NCBI RefSeq assembly: GCF_017165765.1
Contig: NZ_JAFGZD010000002.1
Coordinates: 248,001 to 312,000, forward strand
Direction: 5' to 3'
DNA: 64,000 nucleotides
Source of the DNA: Pseudomonas capsici
GTDB taxonomy: Bacteria > Pseudomonadota > Gammaproteobacteria > Pseudomonadales > Pseudomonadaceae
Shown here piece after piece: positions 27,601-36,171 of this stretch. The stretch's first letter is position 1. Each line of letters begins with the position of its first letter. The translations under genes and the position numbers were made by a program. The notes under the pieces were generated by a model that worked only from the letters and a program-made list of their open reading frames with translations, ran no database searches and was not told the DNA's origin.

Positions 27601-29443
27601 TTATTCCCGTCTTGACATCGCTGACACTATAAGGTGTTTCGCCATTTACCAGACGGATCAGGTAATTCTTGACGAAGCCCCCATTGCAATCGATTACGTT
27701 GGTGCTACCAAATAGAATAAAGGGAGAATACGTAGCGTTGACTATGAAGTTTTCAAGTCCCGAAGGCTCTTTGTTTGCATAGTTGGTATACATGAAGAAC
27801 TGCAAAGCCAGAAGGTTGAAATCATCTGGGGTCGGCAGAGTTATGGTCGAACCTTCCAGCAGTCTGTTATAGAGGCCGACCTGATTACCGACTACCAGAT
27901 GCAGAGCGATGCTGCCCTCTGCGCCCTGGAAAACAATGTCGATGGTCAGCGGCGGTGGCGCATTTTCATCCTCATCCGGAATGATGCTTTTATTGATATC
28001 CGTGGTGATCTGGAAGGTTGAGTTGGCGTGATCTATGGTGGGCAGCCTGTTGGCCGGGTCTTCCAGAGCGCGAACTCTGGATTGCCACCCTCTGTAATCC
28101 CAATCCTCGGTGCCCGTCTCGGGTGACGATGTGGTAATGGTCTTGAAGCCGACCCGCATGTTCCAGGTAAATTGAAAGTTGGCCTTGTTCTTGAGGGCAA
28201 ATACCCAGCAGGTTTTTCTGATACGTAACTCGTTGGGTTCGGCGGTGGCCGGATCGTAGTCTTTATCGACCAGACCTTTGGAGGGAAAGGCGCGGGTCGT
28301 GTTGAAGTTCTTGTCCACAAACGCGGTATGCAGGAAGGCATAGTCGGATGTTCCTCCATCCGTATCGCCTGCGCTCAGTATTTCCCCGGCATACATGGCA
28401 ATGAACAGCGATTCCGGCGAGGCGGATATATCGAAAGTTGCAATGCTATTGAGGTCTCTTTTCAGGTCGATGGTCTTGTCGGCTCTGGTGAGTACACTGG
28501 CACTCACCACGCTCATATAAGGCTGAGGAGCACTCCAGGAGTCGTCGTATTTCTTGTACGACATGTTGAACACCAGTTGTACCTGGTCGGTTGTGGTCAC
28601 CGTGGGAGCTTCGGCAGAACCGGAGATCTTCGCTTCGCCTGCAACATCGATGATGTCGACCCAGGTCACGAATAGCCGGTTGTTGAAGAATACCGGCCGC
28701 AGGGTGCGTTCCAGGGTGGTGGCGTTGACGCCGATGTCCGCGCGTTTCCAGTCCGACCAGGCACCCGGTGTCGGGTGATCATGTCTGGGACCATCGGTGC
28801 CTTCCAGATAGGCCCGTTCGTTCATGTCGACCATGCGCCAGTAATAGATGTTTTCGGCGCGGGATTTGCCGATGAAGTAATACTTGCCTTCGGCGAACCG
28901 GGTGCTGTCGATGTAACCATTGATGATGGTGAGATTGGCCACTTCCTCGAAGCTGGCCAGATAAGACTTCACGGCTTCCTGAGTGGTATCGATACTGATC
29001 TTGTTCTGGTTGATGTCGTTTTCCAGTTGCGTGAAGTAACCGGACTTCTTGAGGCGCAGCGCCGGCGAGATGAAAACTTCCGGGTACAGGGCCAGTTGCA
29101 TGTTGGCGGCCCAGATCGGGTATTGGCTGCTGCGGTCGCGCCATTCGACGAAGTGTGCCTGAGTGGGGTCCAGCCGTTCGTATCCCGGCTCCATACCCAG
29201 CAAGGCACCGTTGATGTACTGCTGAAGGCTGGCAATCGCCGAGGCTACAGGGCTGGTTTCCACCTCATTGCAGACCTGATTGTCGAGCAGGAAGAACTCA
29301 TAGAGATCGTTGGCGGTTTTCAGGCGCTGGTCCAGGCCCAGCTGGATCAGCAAGGCTGAATTGGGAACGACCTCCCCCAGGTAGTACTCCACCAGCGCGT
29401 CCCGAAAGGACTCATTGAGCTGGCTTTCAACGGAAAGGGACAT
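24674..29443 (-). CDS. tcaB: Tc toxin A component, C-terminal half (TcaB-like, pore-forming)
   Basis: This is a 1589-residue protein equivalent to the second half of a full-length TcdA. Seen: an N-terminal part of the ABC-toxin/neuraminidase-like region (YWRMVDMNERAY, FVTWVDI), a receptor-binding region, then RGDMAYRQLTPDSLGEAK and WYVRTLDLLGPRPD near residue 918, and a pore-forming region with a Gly/Ala-rich hydrophobic hairpin (about 1230-1260), long charged helices (AQLAVHDAQTRVTALQLRQA) and the end motif RYLPFEGTGAISRW near 1548. With tcaA it builds the pentameric channel. The start at 29443 has GGAGG 8 nt upstream; the frame is open further upstream into tcaA but without similarity. The split A protein matches the tcaA-tcaB arrangement in Photorhabdus. 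Confidence 0.94.
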   Translation of the reverse strand: MSLSVESQLNESFRDALVEYYLGEVVPNSALLIQLGLDQRLKTANDLYEFFLLDNQVCNEVETSPVASAIASLQQYINGALLGMEPGYERLDPTQAHFVEWRDRSSQYPIWAANMQLALYPEVFISPALRLKKSGYFTQLENDINQNKISIDTTQEAVKSYLASFEEVANLTIINGYIDSTRFAEGKYYFIGKSRAENIYYWRMVDMNERAYLEGTDGPRHDHPTPGAWSDWKRADIGVNATTLERTLRPVFFNNRLFVTWVDIIDVAGEAKISGSAEAPTVTTTDQVQLVFNMSYKKYDDSWSAPQPYMSVVSASVLTRADKTIDLKRDLNSIATFDISASPESLFIAMYAGEILSAGDTDGGTSDYAFLHTAFVDKNFNTTRAFPSKGLVDKDYDPATAEPNELRIRKTCWVFALKNKANFQFTWNMRVGFKTITTSSPETGTEDWDYRGWQSRVRALEDPANRLPTIDHANSTFQITTDINKSIIPDEDENAPPPLTIDIVFQGAEGSIALHLVVGNQVGLYNRLLEGSTITLPTPDDFNLLALQFFMYTNYANKEPSGLENFIVNATYSPFILFGSTNVIDCNGGFVKNYLIRLVNGETPYSVSDVKTGIILLDYLIAVPATPAIEFSIPEKSITLAQYFSHPADMNKPYEAQLHLNNASHADQILAPSPYSATISFDKSTLRPKLPATYIEGSNAFYITHGVGINAKDGGWIASAIRSTKLELTWESEAGTDPIAPKISKRTDPFLGIAEYIDFSTSSIQFSDSSTTDKRDPIRMNTLFARELINKANIALEALLSWETQQLQEPPIGTETTSTKMDFKGANGLYFWELFLHLPFMISHRLNLEQRFQDAEFWLAFIFDPGRKARNDAPAYWNVRPLTELPDPDYFMRAPIDPDGIAASDPVRYQKAVYFHYIKNLIDRGDMAYRQLTPDSLGEAKLWYVRTLDLLGPRPDTVLTSRWTPIKLSVLAASSNPGLREFENRLIEQERQARHEGGQLPLLRLSTFGSDPTLSAEDTDHFIVPMNAELTRYWDMLESRLHNLRHNLTLDGKPLSLPLFAAPLDPRALLAAYANGATEGGSGSLLAQETPHYRYAVMFNRASAAVDNLIQFGSTLLSIIERKEQGQLAELQQQQVWEFAQYAIDLQREAQKVEVEARKALQASRDISAARAVFYAGLAAENVSPAEIIAAASHLSARVASGVAATATAVSAALKPSPNHAGFHAGAIGGMAAGVASGGAMGGFRLEGVPEMVAIGAHAVATLNDAIGDALERSEIFRRRLQEWENARDQAKLEVDQIAAQLAVHDAQTRVTALQLRQAEEARKQAEVVHAFLNKRFTNSQLYQWLNGQFSTFYYQAYDATFSLCLAAQACWQYEIADYSTSFIQPAAWKDTWRGLTAGESLKLNLLRMDAAYLARHDRKLEIVKTVSVKQLPVSTEDDPSLNMGWDAVVTRLAEEGIVEFEITRAMLDADYPGHFLRRIKRISVSLPVTVGPYQDIRATLTQSWNAVQMSSPDGPLKENMRASQQIAVSTGIDDDGLFVFNFDDERYLPFEGTGAISRWALTFSAGQEEMIASITDIIVHVRYTAKSS

Positions 29444-29490
29444 GTGTGTTGCCTCCATGGCAATCGATGATAAGAGGGCTGAGGCGCGGG

Positions 29491-32400
29491 TTAACGATTC
29501 GTGCCCATGACGGCATCTCCCACCTGTTTCCATTGGTCGATGGTGCTGGCGCTGGTCAATTCCGTTGCGTCCAGCAGTTGATCGGCACTGAGGCCCGTCG
29601 AGTTGCAGGTATCCTGCATGCGTTTTATCCAGTCCACCTGGTGCATGGACTTGGCGATGCTTCCCAACTGCGTGCGCGCTCTGGCCAGTTCGGTTGTGCT
29701 CCAGCCTGTCAGCACTGCCAGTTGCGCATCGCATTGATCCGGTGTGCCGCCGTTGTTGGCCAGTAAGAAATAAGCCAGCAAGGTCGCTTCCGGCTGTTCG
29801 CAGTTGTCACGCAAGTGCCGGTAACGATCCAGAACATAGAGGCTGGTCAGCGAAAGCGGCAGCGGGGCGGCCAGGCTGGCATGCAGCCATGCGGGATTGA
29901 CCAGAAAGGTGCGCAACGCCTGGGCGCTGAGGCCCAGTTGCTGATTGACCTCGGCATAGCGATGCAGGGTCATCAACGTGTCGATCAGTTCCTGGCTGCC
30001 GTCAATCAGCGGCAGGCTGAGGCTGGCACCTGTCGCGGTGTCGATGGCTTGTCCCAGGAAGACGTCGGCGCTGGTGCCGGCCCAGCGCATGATTGTTTCG
30101 CAGCGATCCAGCGGCACCCCGGCGCTGGACTGCAGCAGACCTTCCATCAAGCGGTGCTGAATGACGTAGCCTTTGAACAGAAATTCGCCGAGCCGGGTCC
30201 TGGCCATCTCTTTGCTGGGCGCATCGAGAGCGACCGGCTCTAGCTGTACGGCGAGCAGTGCGTCCATGTCGTCTGCAACGTTGCCCTCCAGGGTCAAGGG
30301 CAGCGCCTTGACCAGACCATGGGCTTCGATGAGCGGGGCGAGCACGCTTCCCCACCAGTCGATGGCGACGTCATTGTCATCCTTGGCTGGCAGGTTCAAT
30401 GCGCTGAGCTGTTGCCCGGTCAGTACGGTTTCGCGCGCTTCCTTGCCCAGTTGCTCCAGTTGGTCGAGCAACGATTGAGAAACCGAGGGTTCGACGGTAT
30501 CGACCGCCAGTTGGCGGCGCAGCGTCCATACATCACGACCGGTTTCGTTGAGCCAGTCTACGGCCCAGTCCAGTTGCATGAGAATGTCCAGGACATCGGG
30601 GGCAGAGGCCTGGTCCGCTGTTTCGCCGACAGCATTTCTGATCGTCCCTTTCACGACCAGACTGCGATAGGACTCACCCCCCAACAGATCGACCAGCGCA
30701 CGGCTGGCCGGTGCTGTCAGGCCGAACATCGAAGCGATGCGGGTCTGACGATACATGGAGGATATCATCGACAGGGTGCGTCTGAAGGCCTGGTCTGCGC
30801 CGGCATAGGCATTTCGGGTATCGATAAGAATCGGCCACAGGCTTTCCCGAGTATGTTCCAGACCTAATGCGGCACAGATCTGTGTGAGGGTCTTGTTGCT
30901 AGGGCTGTCTCCGCTGGTCAGCCAGACCTGCCTCCCGTCCAGGACCAGCGGCGTGTCGAACAGCACCGGGTTGTTGAAGACCCGGTCGAACATCGATAAG
31001 TGCCCTTGGCTGGTATAGGCGCTCAACTGATGAAAGAAACCGGCAAACTCTTGCGGCTCAATCGAATAGCGTCGGTTCAGGTAGCGATAGACGCCCAGCG
31101 CGCGCAGGGTGTTCTCGGTCAGCGCGTTACCGGGATTGGCCGCCCCCTCGGAACGGATGATCGCCATGAGCAGAGTGTCGAGCTGTGCGAACGGGATATT
31201 CAGCCAGCGTTGCAGACGAATCATGCGCTGCATGCGGTCGAAACGATCCAGGCTGGTATTGAGCAACTGACGTTTCTGTTGCGCATCCAGGCCCAGCTCC
31301 ATGGCGGCAGTGTCTGTCGGGCCATTGACGTAGCTGGCACCGTATTTGGCCGAATGGGCCGCGGCAATGTCGCTATCGGTCGGCTGTGCGGTTTGCGGAG
31401 TGCTGGCGGCACCTGCTGCCTGAACATTGGGTGAGGGGTGAGGAGAGTGGTCTCCTGTCGCCAGCAGCGCCTCTACGGCATTACCTGACAGACCGGTTTT
31501 TTCATTGAATATCTTGAGCGAGTTCAGCGGATTGCCCGCTCCGCTGACGTACAGGGTGCCGTATTTGTTCTTGAAGAACTGCGTGATCAGGGATTCGTCC
31601 GCTTCCGGCAAGGCCGGAGCCAGTACAAGCGCCTGCTGCTCCGGCCCCGTGCCGCTCATCATTATCTGTGCCCAGGCACTGCCCGATTGCACCGCACCAT
31701 AAGCATTGCTGCCCGGCGAGGTGGCGGGGACCTGAAAGCTGATGCGGTAGCTCAACTCTCCGAGGATCGGCTTCTTGCCCGCGAGCCCCAGGCTGATCTG
31801 TCGATGATGAAAATTGTAGGGAAACTGGAAAGGGTGCTGCTTCTCGGCGACCAGTTGATAAATGCTCTTGCCCTTGAGCCCCTCGACCGTGTTTGTGTAG
31901 GCACCAATGGCCTTTTCCAATACCGTGTTGACGATTTCAAGAGTGGGGATCGAGGTGTAGGTCGTCTGATTATCGATCAACAGGTCTTTCAGGTCAGGGC
32001 GACGGGTATTCAGGTGAATACGGTCGGGTTCGGCGCTACTGCCTTCCAGCTCTTCCATTGCGAAGCGGTAGAGAGCGGTGAGGTAGGCGGCGGGAGAGTC
32101 CCTGGCTTCAATGGCTCCCACTTTGCAAAACAGATCCCAGTTCTCTTTGAACAGGTTGGGAAAGCTGGGGCCGATATCCACCAGCGAACGCACACCCGTG
32201 CGCTGGGTCAGGGTCTGAGTGCGCCCGGAGGACACCAGTTGGTTGCGGTACAGGCGCACGATCTGGGTGGCGTAACAGCGGGCATTCTCGTAGGCCAGAT
32301 CACCGTTGGCATCACTGTACTGAAGCAGTTCGCGCACGAAAGCCGGTTTGGCGCGGCGCACGATATCGAATACCGAACTGATCCCCATTTTTTCCATGGC

Positions 32401-32493
32401 ACTGACAAAAGCCACTTTGTCATCCGTGCGTTCAGAGGAGGAGGTTTCTGCCTTGGCGAGATTTTGTAACAAGGAAAAGGGTTGGTCAGACAT
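29491..32493 (-). CDS. tcaA: Tc toxin A component, N-terminal half (TcaA-like, VRP1 domain)
   Basis: This is a 1000-residue protein matching the N-terminal alpha-helical shell of TcA. Seen: the Salmonella virulence plasmid VRP1-type region at residues 20-330 (SVFDIVRRAKPAFVRELLQ, FKENWDLFCKVGAIEARDSP, PAAYLTALYRFAMEELEG, RRPDLKDLLIDNQTTYTSIP, LEIVNTVLEKAI), then an insertion of the receptor-binding kind and long helical repeats to the end (ASTIDQWKQVGDAVM). It starts at the ATG at 32493 with GGAG upstream and ends 47 nt before tcaB. It is first gene of the Tc operon tcaA-tcaB-tcaC-tccC, with a palindrome-containing promoter region upstream. Confidence 0.94.
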   Translation of the reverse strand: MSDQPFSLLQNLAKAETSSSERTDDKVAFVSAMEKMGISSVFDIVRRAKPAFVRELLQYSDANGDLAYENARCYATQIVRLYRNQLVSSGRTQTLTQRTGVRSLVDIGPSFPNLFKENWDLFCKVGAIEARDSPAAYLTALYRFAMEELEGSSAEPDRIHLNTRRPDLKDLLIDNQTTYTSIPTLEIVNTVLEKAIGAYTNTVEGLKGKSIYQLVAEKQHPFQFPYNFHHRQISLGLAGKKPILGELSYRISFQVPATSPGSNAYGAVQSGSAWAQIMMSGTGPEQQALVLAPALPEADESLITQFFKNKYGTLYVSGAGNPLNSLKIFNEKTGLSGNAVEALLATGDHSPHPSPNVQAAGAASTPQTAQPTDSDIAAAHSAKYGASYVNGPTDTAAMELGLDAQQKRQLLNTSLDRFDRMQRMIRLQRWLNIPFAQLDTLLMAIIRSEGAANPGNALTENTLRALGVYRYLNRRYSIEPQEFAGFFHQLSAYTSQGHLSMFDRVFNNPVLFDTPLVLDGRQVWLTSGDSPSNKTLTQICAALGLEHTRESLWPILIDTRNAYAGADQAFRRTLSMISSMYRQTRIASMFGLTAPASRALVDLLGGESYRSLVVKGTIRNAVGETADQASAPDVLDILMQLDWAVDWLNETGRDVWTLRRQLAVDTVEPSVSQSLLDQLEQLGKEARETVLTGQQLSALNLPAKDDNDVAIDWWGSVLAPLIEAHGLVKALPLTLEGNVADDMDALLAVQLEPVALDAPSKEMARTRLGEFLFKGYVIQHRLMEGLLQSSAGVPLDRCETIMRWAGTSADVFLGQAIDTATGASLSLPLIDGSQELIDTLMTLHRYAEVNQQLGLSAQALRTFLVNPAWLHASLAAPLPLSLTSLYVLDRYRHLRDNCEQPEATLLAYFLLANNGGTPDQCDAQLAVLTGWSTTELARARTQLGSIAKSMHQVDWIKRMQDTCNSTGLSADQLLDATELTSASTIDQWKQVGDAVMGTNR

Positions 32494-32540
32494 GTCAGTG
32501 CTCCATGCAGGATGACTGACAGCTTTTTTCAATCCGGGGC

Positions 32541-32558
32541 TTCTGTCATCTGACAGAA
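32541..32558. promoter_or_regulatory. Palindrome upstream of tcaA
   Basis: TTCTGTCA and TGACAGAA form a perfect 8-bp inverted repeat with a 2-nt spacer about 50 bp before the tcaA start; a third TGACAG follows at 32560. A related palindrome, CTGTCAGAAATGACAG, sits upstream of the delta-60 repeat gene (41202-41217). Probably an operator for a dimeric regulator; identity unknown. Confidence 0.5.
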
Positions 32559-32824
32559 ATGACAGTGAGCCGCAGAGGATTTTGATTTTTTCAGATAAAA
32601 CAGTGGTTTATGAAAGGGGGCGTAAACGGTTCGATTAGCGATAAATGAAAGCGTTTTTATGGCGACAGGACCTTCAAGCGCTCTTCGATCTTTCGGTTAT
32701 TGGCTCGAAATGGCGGGATGCCTCTCTTTCCCTTGAGGGAAATTTCCGAGAAAATCCCGAGCCCTTGCGCCACGTCATTGGGCTCTCTAGGCTGCACCGG
32801 TCGCTGCAAAATCAGCGATCAGGT

Positions 32825-32991
32825 TTGGTAGACCTGAGCAGCCCGGCGCAATGCGCCACCTTCTACGGGGCGCGTTTTTACGGCTTGCGTTTATGGTGGC
32901 CGTGCGCTCGGCGTCTTTGGACGCACCGGTGTGCCAGGCTGCCGGTCTACCAACTTGCGTACGGCCGCCACCCTAATCGTTGGTAGCGATA
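32825..32991 (+). promoter_or_regulatory. Structured 5' leader of the DUF3077-type gene (possible cis-RNA)
   Basis: The region between tcaA and the small gene at 33028 is rich in complementary arms. TTGGTAGACC (32825-32834) is perfectly complementary to GGTCTACCAA (32944-32953), and GGTGGCCGTGCGC (32895-32907) nearly so to 32957-32972. The arms interleave (A-B-A'-B'), so they form either a pseudoknot or two alternative folds. A further TTGGTAG lies at 32980. I believe similar leaders precede other genes of this family in Pseudomonas (memory). No protein-coding signal was found here. Confidence 0.6.
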
Positions 32992-33027
32992 TGTGGCGGC
33001 TCCTTCAACAAGCCTGGAGTTACGCAA

Positions 33028-33258
33028 ATGCTCGATAAAGTCATACCCGACCCACCCACCGCACTGTTCATCGTCAACGAAGCCGTGAACCAGGAAGAAG
33101 CGCTCAACTACGCCTCCGACCTGCTGCGTTGCATCATCACCACGGCCTACGAATCCGGCGATAGCGCCCAGGGCCGAGGCCGTGATCTGGCCTTCTCGGT
33201 GCTGCATCTGGCGGAAATGGCCAAGGCCATGGTCGACCGCTCCATCGCCTGCCTGTAA
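33028..33258 (+). CDS. Small DUF3077/DUF6124-type protein, function unknown
   Basis: This is a 76-residue acidic-to-neutral helical protein (PDPPTALFIVNEAV, QEEALNYASDLLRC, LAFSVLHLAEMAKAMVDRSI). It fits the small Pseudomonas-restricted families DUF3077/DUF6124, which occur in several copies per genome with no assigned function. GGAG lies 8-9 nt before the ATG. It stands alone between the tcaA promoter and tccC copy 5 and is followed by a REP pair. A fragment of its leader element also lies in front of tccC copy 1, which links the gene with movement of tccC units. No toxin or immunity role can be inferred from the sequence itself. Confidence 0.8.
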   Translation: MLDKVIPDPPTALFIVNEAVNQEEALNYASDLLRCIITTAYESGDSAQGRGRDLAFSVLHLAEMAKAMVDRSIACL

Positions 33259-33263
33259 CCCGT

Positions 33264-33349
33264 AAGCGAATTTATTCGCGAAGTCTGCATTCCTGTCGCC
33301 ACATATCTTGCGGATGTACCGGCCTCTTCGCGGATAAATCCGCTTCTAC
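33264..33349. repeat. REPIN: two REP palindromes in inverted orientation
   Basis: AAGCGAATTTATTCGCGAAG (33264-33283) and CTTCGCGGATAAATCCGCTT (33326-33345) are each imperfect palindromes and are inverted copies of one another, the layout of a Pseudomonas REP doublet. They separate the DUF3077-type gene from the tccC copy 5 leader. Confidence 0.65.
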
Positions 33350-33357
33350 CGGATTTT

Positions 33358-33429
33358 GACGTATGGCCCAAACCGGCCATGCAGCCCTGGACTAGACTCA
33401 TTGCAGAGTGCAAACAGGGACGCTTGCGA
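33358..33429 (+). repeat. Conserved tccC leader repeat (copy in front of tccC copy 5)
   Basis: GACGTATGGCCCAA, then GGACTAGACTCATTGCAGAG, then GCAAACAGGGACGCTTGCGA lead to the ATG. This matches the leaders of tccC copies 1 and 2 on the other strand and extends the tccC homology about 70 bp upstream of the coding start. Confidence 0.8.
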
Positions 33430-36171
33430 ATGAACATGACGCTGCACACTCATACACCCGCATTGGGCGTCATTGATCCGCGAGGTTTGGTAATTAGCAG
33501 CGTTGCGTTGTATCGCAGCGTAGTGGATCAGCCTGTCGAGGCGCGCGTAACCCATCAACGCTATGACGTAGCGGGACGTCTGGTCAGCCAGCGTGACCCG
33601 CGCCTGACGCATTCCAACCTCAATACGATTTACAGCCTTGGCGGCCAGGGCCTGCTTAGCGACAGTGTCGATGCCGGCTGGCGGCTCGGGCTGCTGGGCG
33701 AGTCAGGCCAGATCGTTGAGGGATGGGACGGGCGAGGCAGTCAGCGGCAAGTTGAATATGACGCTTTGCTGCGGCCACTGACGATCACTGAGCAAGGACG
33801 AGTTAGCGAGCGCTTGAGCTATGGCGAAGCGGATGCGTTTGAGCATAACCAGTGCAATCAGGTGGTTCGTCATGACGATACGGCGGGTACTCGTTATTGG
33901 CTGGATTACGGTTTGCCCGGTTCGCCCTTGAGCGAGATTCGGCGTTTTCTGCTGGATGTGGAAATGCCGGATTGGCCACTGGCCGAGGCTGAGCGTGATG
34001 CTCTGTTGGAAGACACTGCCCTGCAAACGCAGTGGAGGCTCAATGCTCTGGGTGAAGCCATCACACAAACCGATGCCATGGGCCATACACAGAACTTCAG
34101 GCAGACCGTGGCCGGTCAGTTGAAAACCGTCGATCTGACACTGGCCGGAGCTGAGCAAGCGCAGGTGCTGGTCAGTGACATTCATTACAACGCCTTCGAT
34201 CAGGCCGAGCAGGAAACGGCAGGCAATGGCGTCGTCAGTCACGCCCTTTACGATCCGCAGGATGGTCGGTTAATGGAGCGCAGTGCCTCGCTGTTACAGC
34301 ACCTCACCTACATGTACGATCCGGTCGGCAATATCGTGCAGATAGAAGACACCGCACAGCCGGTTCGCTTCTTCGCCAACCAGCGTGTCGAGCCAGCCAA
34401 TGTCTACAGATACGACACCCTGTATCAACTGATCGAAGCCACAGGCCGCGAGGTGAATGCCGGTGCCAGCCACGGCCCTGAACTGCCCGGTTTGCAAGCC
34501 TTGCCGCCCGACCCCAATCAGGTCAGCAACTACACCCAAACCTACGATTACGATGCAGCTGGCAACCTGTTACAGCTGCGTCATGTCGGCGCGCAGTCCT
34601 TTACCCGTACCCTGCGCGTCGCGCCGGACAGCAACCGCAGCCTGCCCCAAGATGAAGTGGATGTGGATTTCAGCGACGGCTTCGATGCCAACGGCAACCT
34701 GCTGCACCTGATACGAGGCCAGACGCTGGAATGGGACATACGCAACCAACTGCAACGGATCACAACGGTTACGCGAGCCACCCAAGCCAGCGATCATGAG
34801 CGCTATATCTACGATGCTCAGGGCCAGCGTTGCCGCAAGATCAACAGCAGCCAAACCTCCAGCCGCACGTTAACCAATGAAGTCCGTTACCTGCCAGGCC
34901 TGGAAATCCGCACCACTGCCGATGGCGAAATCCTGCATGTCATCAATGCCCGAAACGCACGGGTGCTGCACTGGCAGGCCAGCCAGCCGAACGGCATTGC
35001 CAACGATCAGATCCGTTACAGCCTGAGTGATCATCTGGGGTCGAGTACGCTGGAGCTGGATCAACAAGGCAGCCTGATCAGCCAGGAAAGTTATTACCCG
35101 TTTGGCGGGACGGTATGGTGGGCGGCGCGCAGTGTCGTGGAGGCCAAGTACAAAACCGTGCGCTATTCGGGCAAAGAACGCGATGCAGGCGGGTTGTATT
35201 ACTACGGTTTCAGGTATTACGCGCCGTGGTTGCAACACTGGATAAATCCCGACCCGGCGGGAAATGTAAACGGGTTGAATTTTTTTTGTTTTGTGGTCAA
35301 TGCCCCCATCACTCATACGGATGTGGACGGCAGAATTTATAAAGAAAAAGGCGACATTACCGAACTCATCATGGAAGCGTTCGGATACACCATTCATTAT
35401 CGCGGCCTGAGTGAGTTTCCTGAGAGTCAGAGAGAGTATTTAATAAAATCACTAGAAGAAGCTCGTGAAGTTTATAAAAACGCATTACACATAATTAAAT
35501 CAAACCCTGAGCAAACCACCCCTGTCATGCGCAGTTTTTTTGGTTACGAGCATAAAAAAGTCACCCCTCGCATCATAGAGTCATGGGAGAAAATCCACTC
35601 CCTGATTTCCGAGTACAAAGGGGAACTGGGAGAGGACAAATTTATCGGTGTCACATCAGCCATGATGCCGACTCAAGCGTTTGTCTCTGACGATGACCCT
35701 CACGGCCGTATAGCCATAGATCTCAACAATATGAACACCAGTGAGTTACCTTTGGTGATTGGTCACGAAGTCTCTCATTTAAAAGATATCAGTGGAAGCA
35801 AAACGAAAGGACCTCACACAAACGACTATTACTACCTTTTTAACCTGAGCGCATCAGACCTGGCTCTCGGAGGAAATACACTCAACCAGAACGCCCATCA
35901 AGCCGTTGCAGAAATAATAACCGGAGGCGGCATGAACCCTGTTTACTTCTCAAGATTCGAACAGCTGAGCAATGCATTCATAAATCGAATCAAGTCTCTT
36001 CACCCGTCCCCTGAGAGTATTATGGATTTACAAAGCGCCCTCAATGAATTCAACCGAAACCCCGGCATCGCTGCTGAAATTTCTGCGGAGAATGCTGACA
36101 GTCTGACATTCTCAGCTTACAGGCTACATATGTTACATGCGAAAAATTCCTCACGCCCCTTTAGAATCTAA
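33430..36171 (+). CDS. tccC: Tc toxin C component, Rhs cocoon with aspzincin-like toxin C-terminus (copy 5)
   Basis: This is a 913-residue TccC protein on the opposite strand to the main Tc operon. The Rhs half (1-605) is similar to, but more diverged than, the other copies (for example DTAQPVRFFANQRVEP). Self-cleavage residues are kept (RYY, DPAG at 608, Asp in THTDVDG). The toxin module from about 635 is clearly AT-richer than the Rhs half and homologous to that of copy 1: HYRGLSEFPESQRE, GELGEDKFIGV, DDDPHGRIAIDL, HEVSH at 779-783 and HTNDYYY with Asp at 799, matching HExxH plus T-x-D-x-x-Y. It ends at a TAA that is followed in the same frame by a second, truncated module. Confidence 0.92.
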   Translation: MNMTLHTHTPALGVIDPRGLVISSVALYRSVVDQPVEARVTHQRYDVAGRLVSQRDPRLTHSNLNTIYSLGGQGLLSDSVDAGWRLGLLGESGQIVEGWDGRGSQRQVEYDALLRPLTITEQGRVSERLSYGEADAFEHNQCNQVVRHDDTAGTRYWLDYGLPGSPLSEIRRFLLDVEMPDWPLAEAERDALLEDTALQTQWRLNALGEAITQTDAMGHTQNFRQTVAGQLKTVDLTLAGAEQAQVLVSDIHYNAFDQAEQETAGNGVVSHALYDPQDGRLMERSASLLQHLTYMYDPVGNIVQIEDTAQPVRFFANQRVEPANVYRYDTLYQLIEATGREVNAGASHGPELPGLQALPPDPNQVSNYTQTYDYDAAGNLLQLRHVGAQSFTRTLRVAPDSNRSLPQDEVDVDFSDGFDANGNLLHLIRGQTLEWDIRNQLQRITTVTRATQASDHERYIYDAQGQRCRKINSSQTSSRTLTNEVRYLPGLEIRTTADGEILHVINARNARVLHWQASQPNGIANDQIRYSLSDHLGSSTLELDQQGSLISQESYYPFGGTVWWAARSVVEAKYKTVRYSGKERDAGGLYYYGFRYYAPWLQHWINPDPAGNVNGLNFFCFVVNAPITHTDVDGRIYKEKGDITELIMEAFGYTIHYRGLSEFPESQREYLIKSLEEAREVYKNALHIIKSNPEQTTPVMRSFFGYEHKKVTPRIIESWEKIHSLISEYKGELGEDKFIGVTSAMMPTQAFVSDDDPHGRIAIDLNNMNTSELPLVIGHEVSHLKDISGSKTKGPHTNDYYYLFNLSASDLALGGNTLNQNAHQAVAEIITGGGMNPVYFSRFEQLSNAFINRIKSLHPSPESIMDLQSALNEFNRNPGIAAEISAENADSLTFSAYRLHMLHAKNSSRPFRI

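Noticed and set aside
32645..32986. A 113-codon plus-strand ORF across the structured leader before the DUF3077-type gene
   Set aside because: Its second half merely translates the hairpin element (FYGLRLWWPCARR...), there is no ribosome-binding site, and the pairing pattern explains the conservation better.
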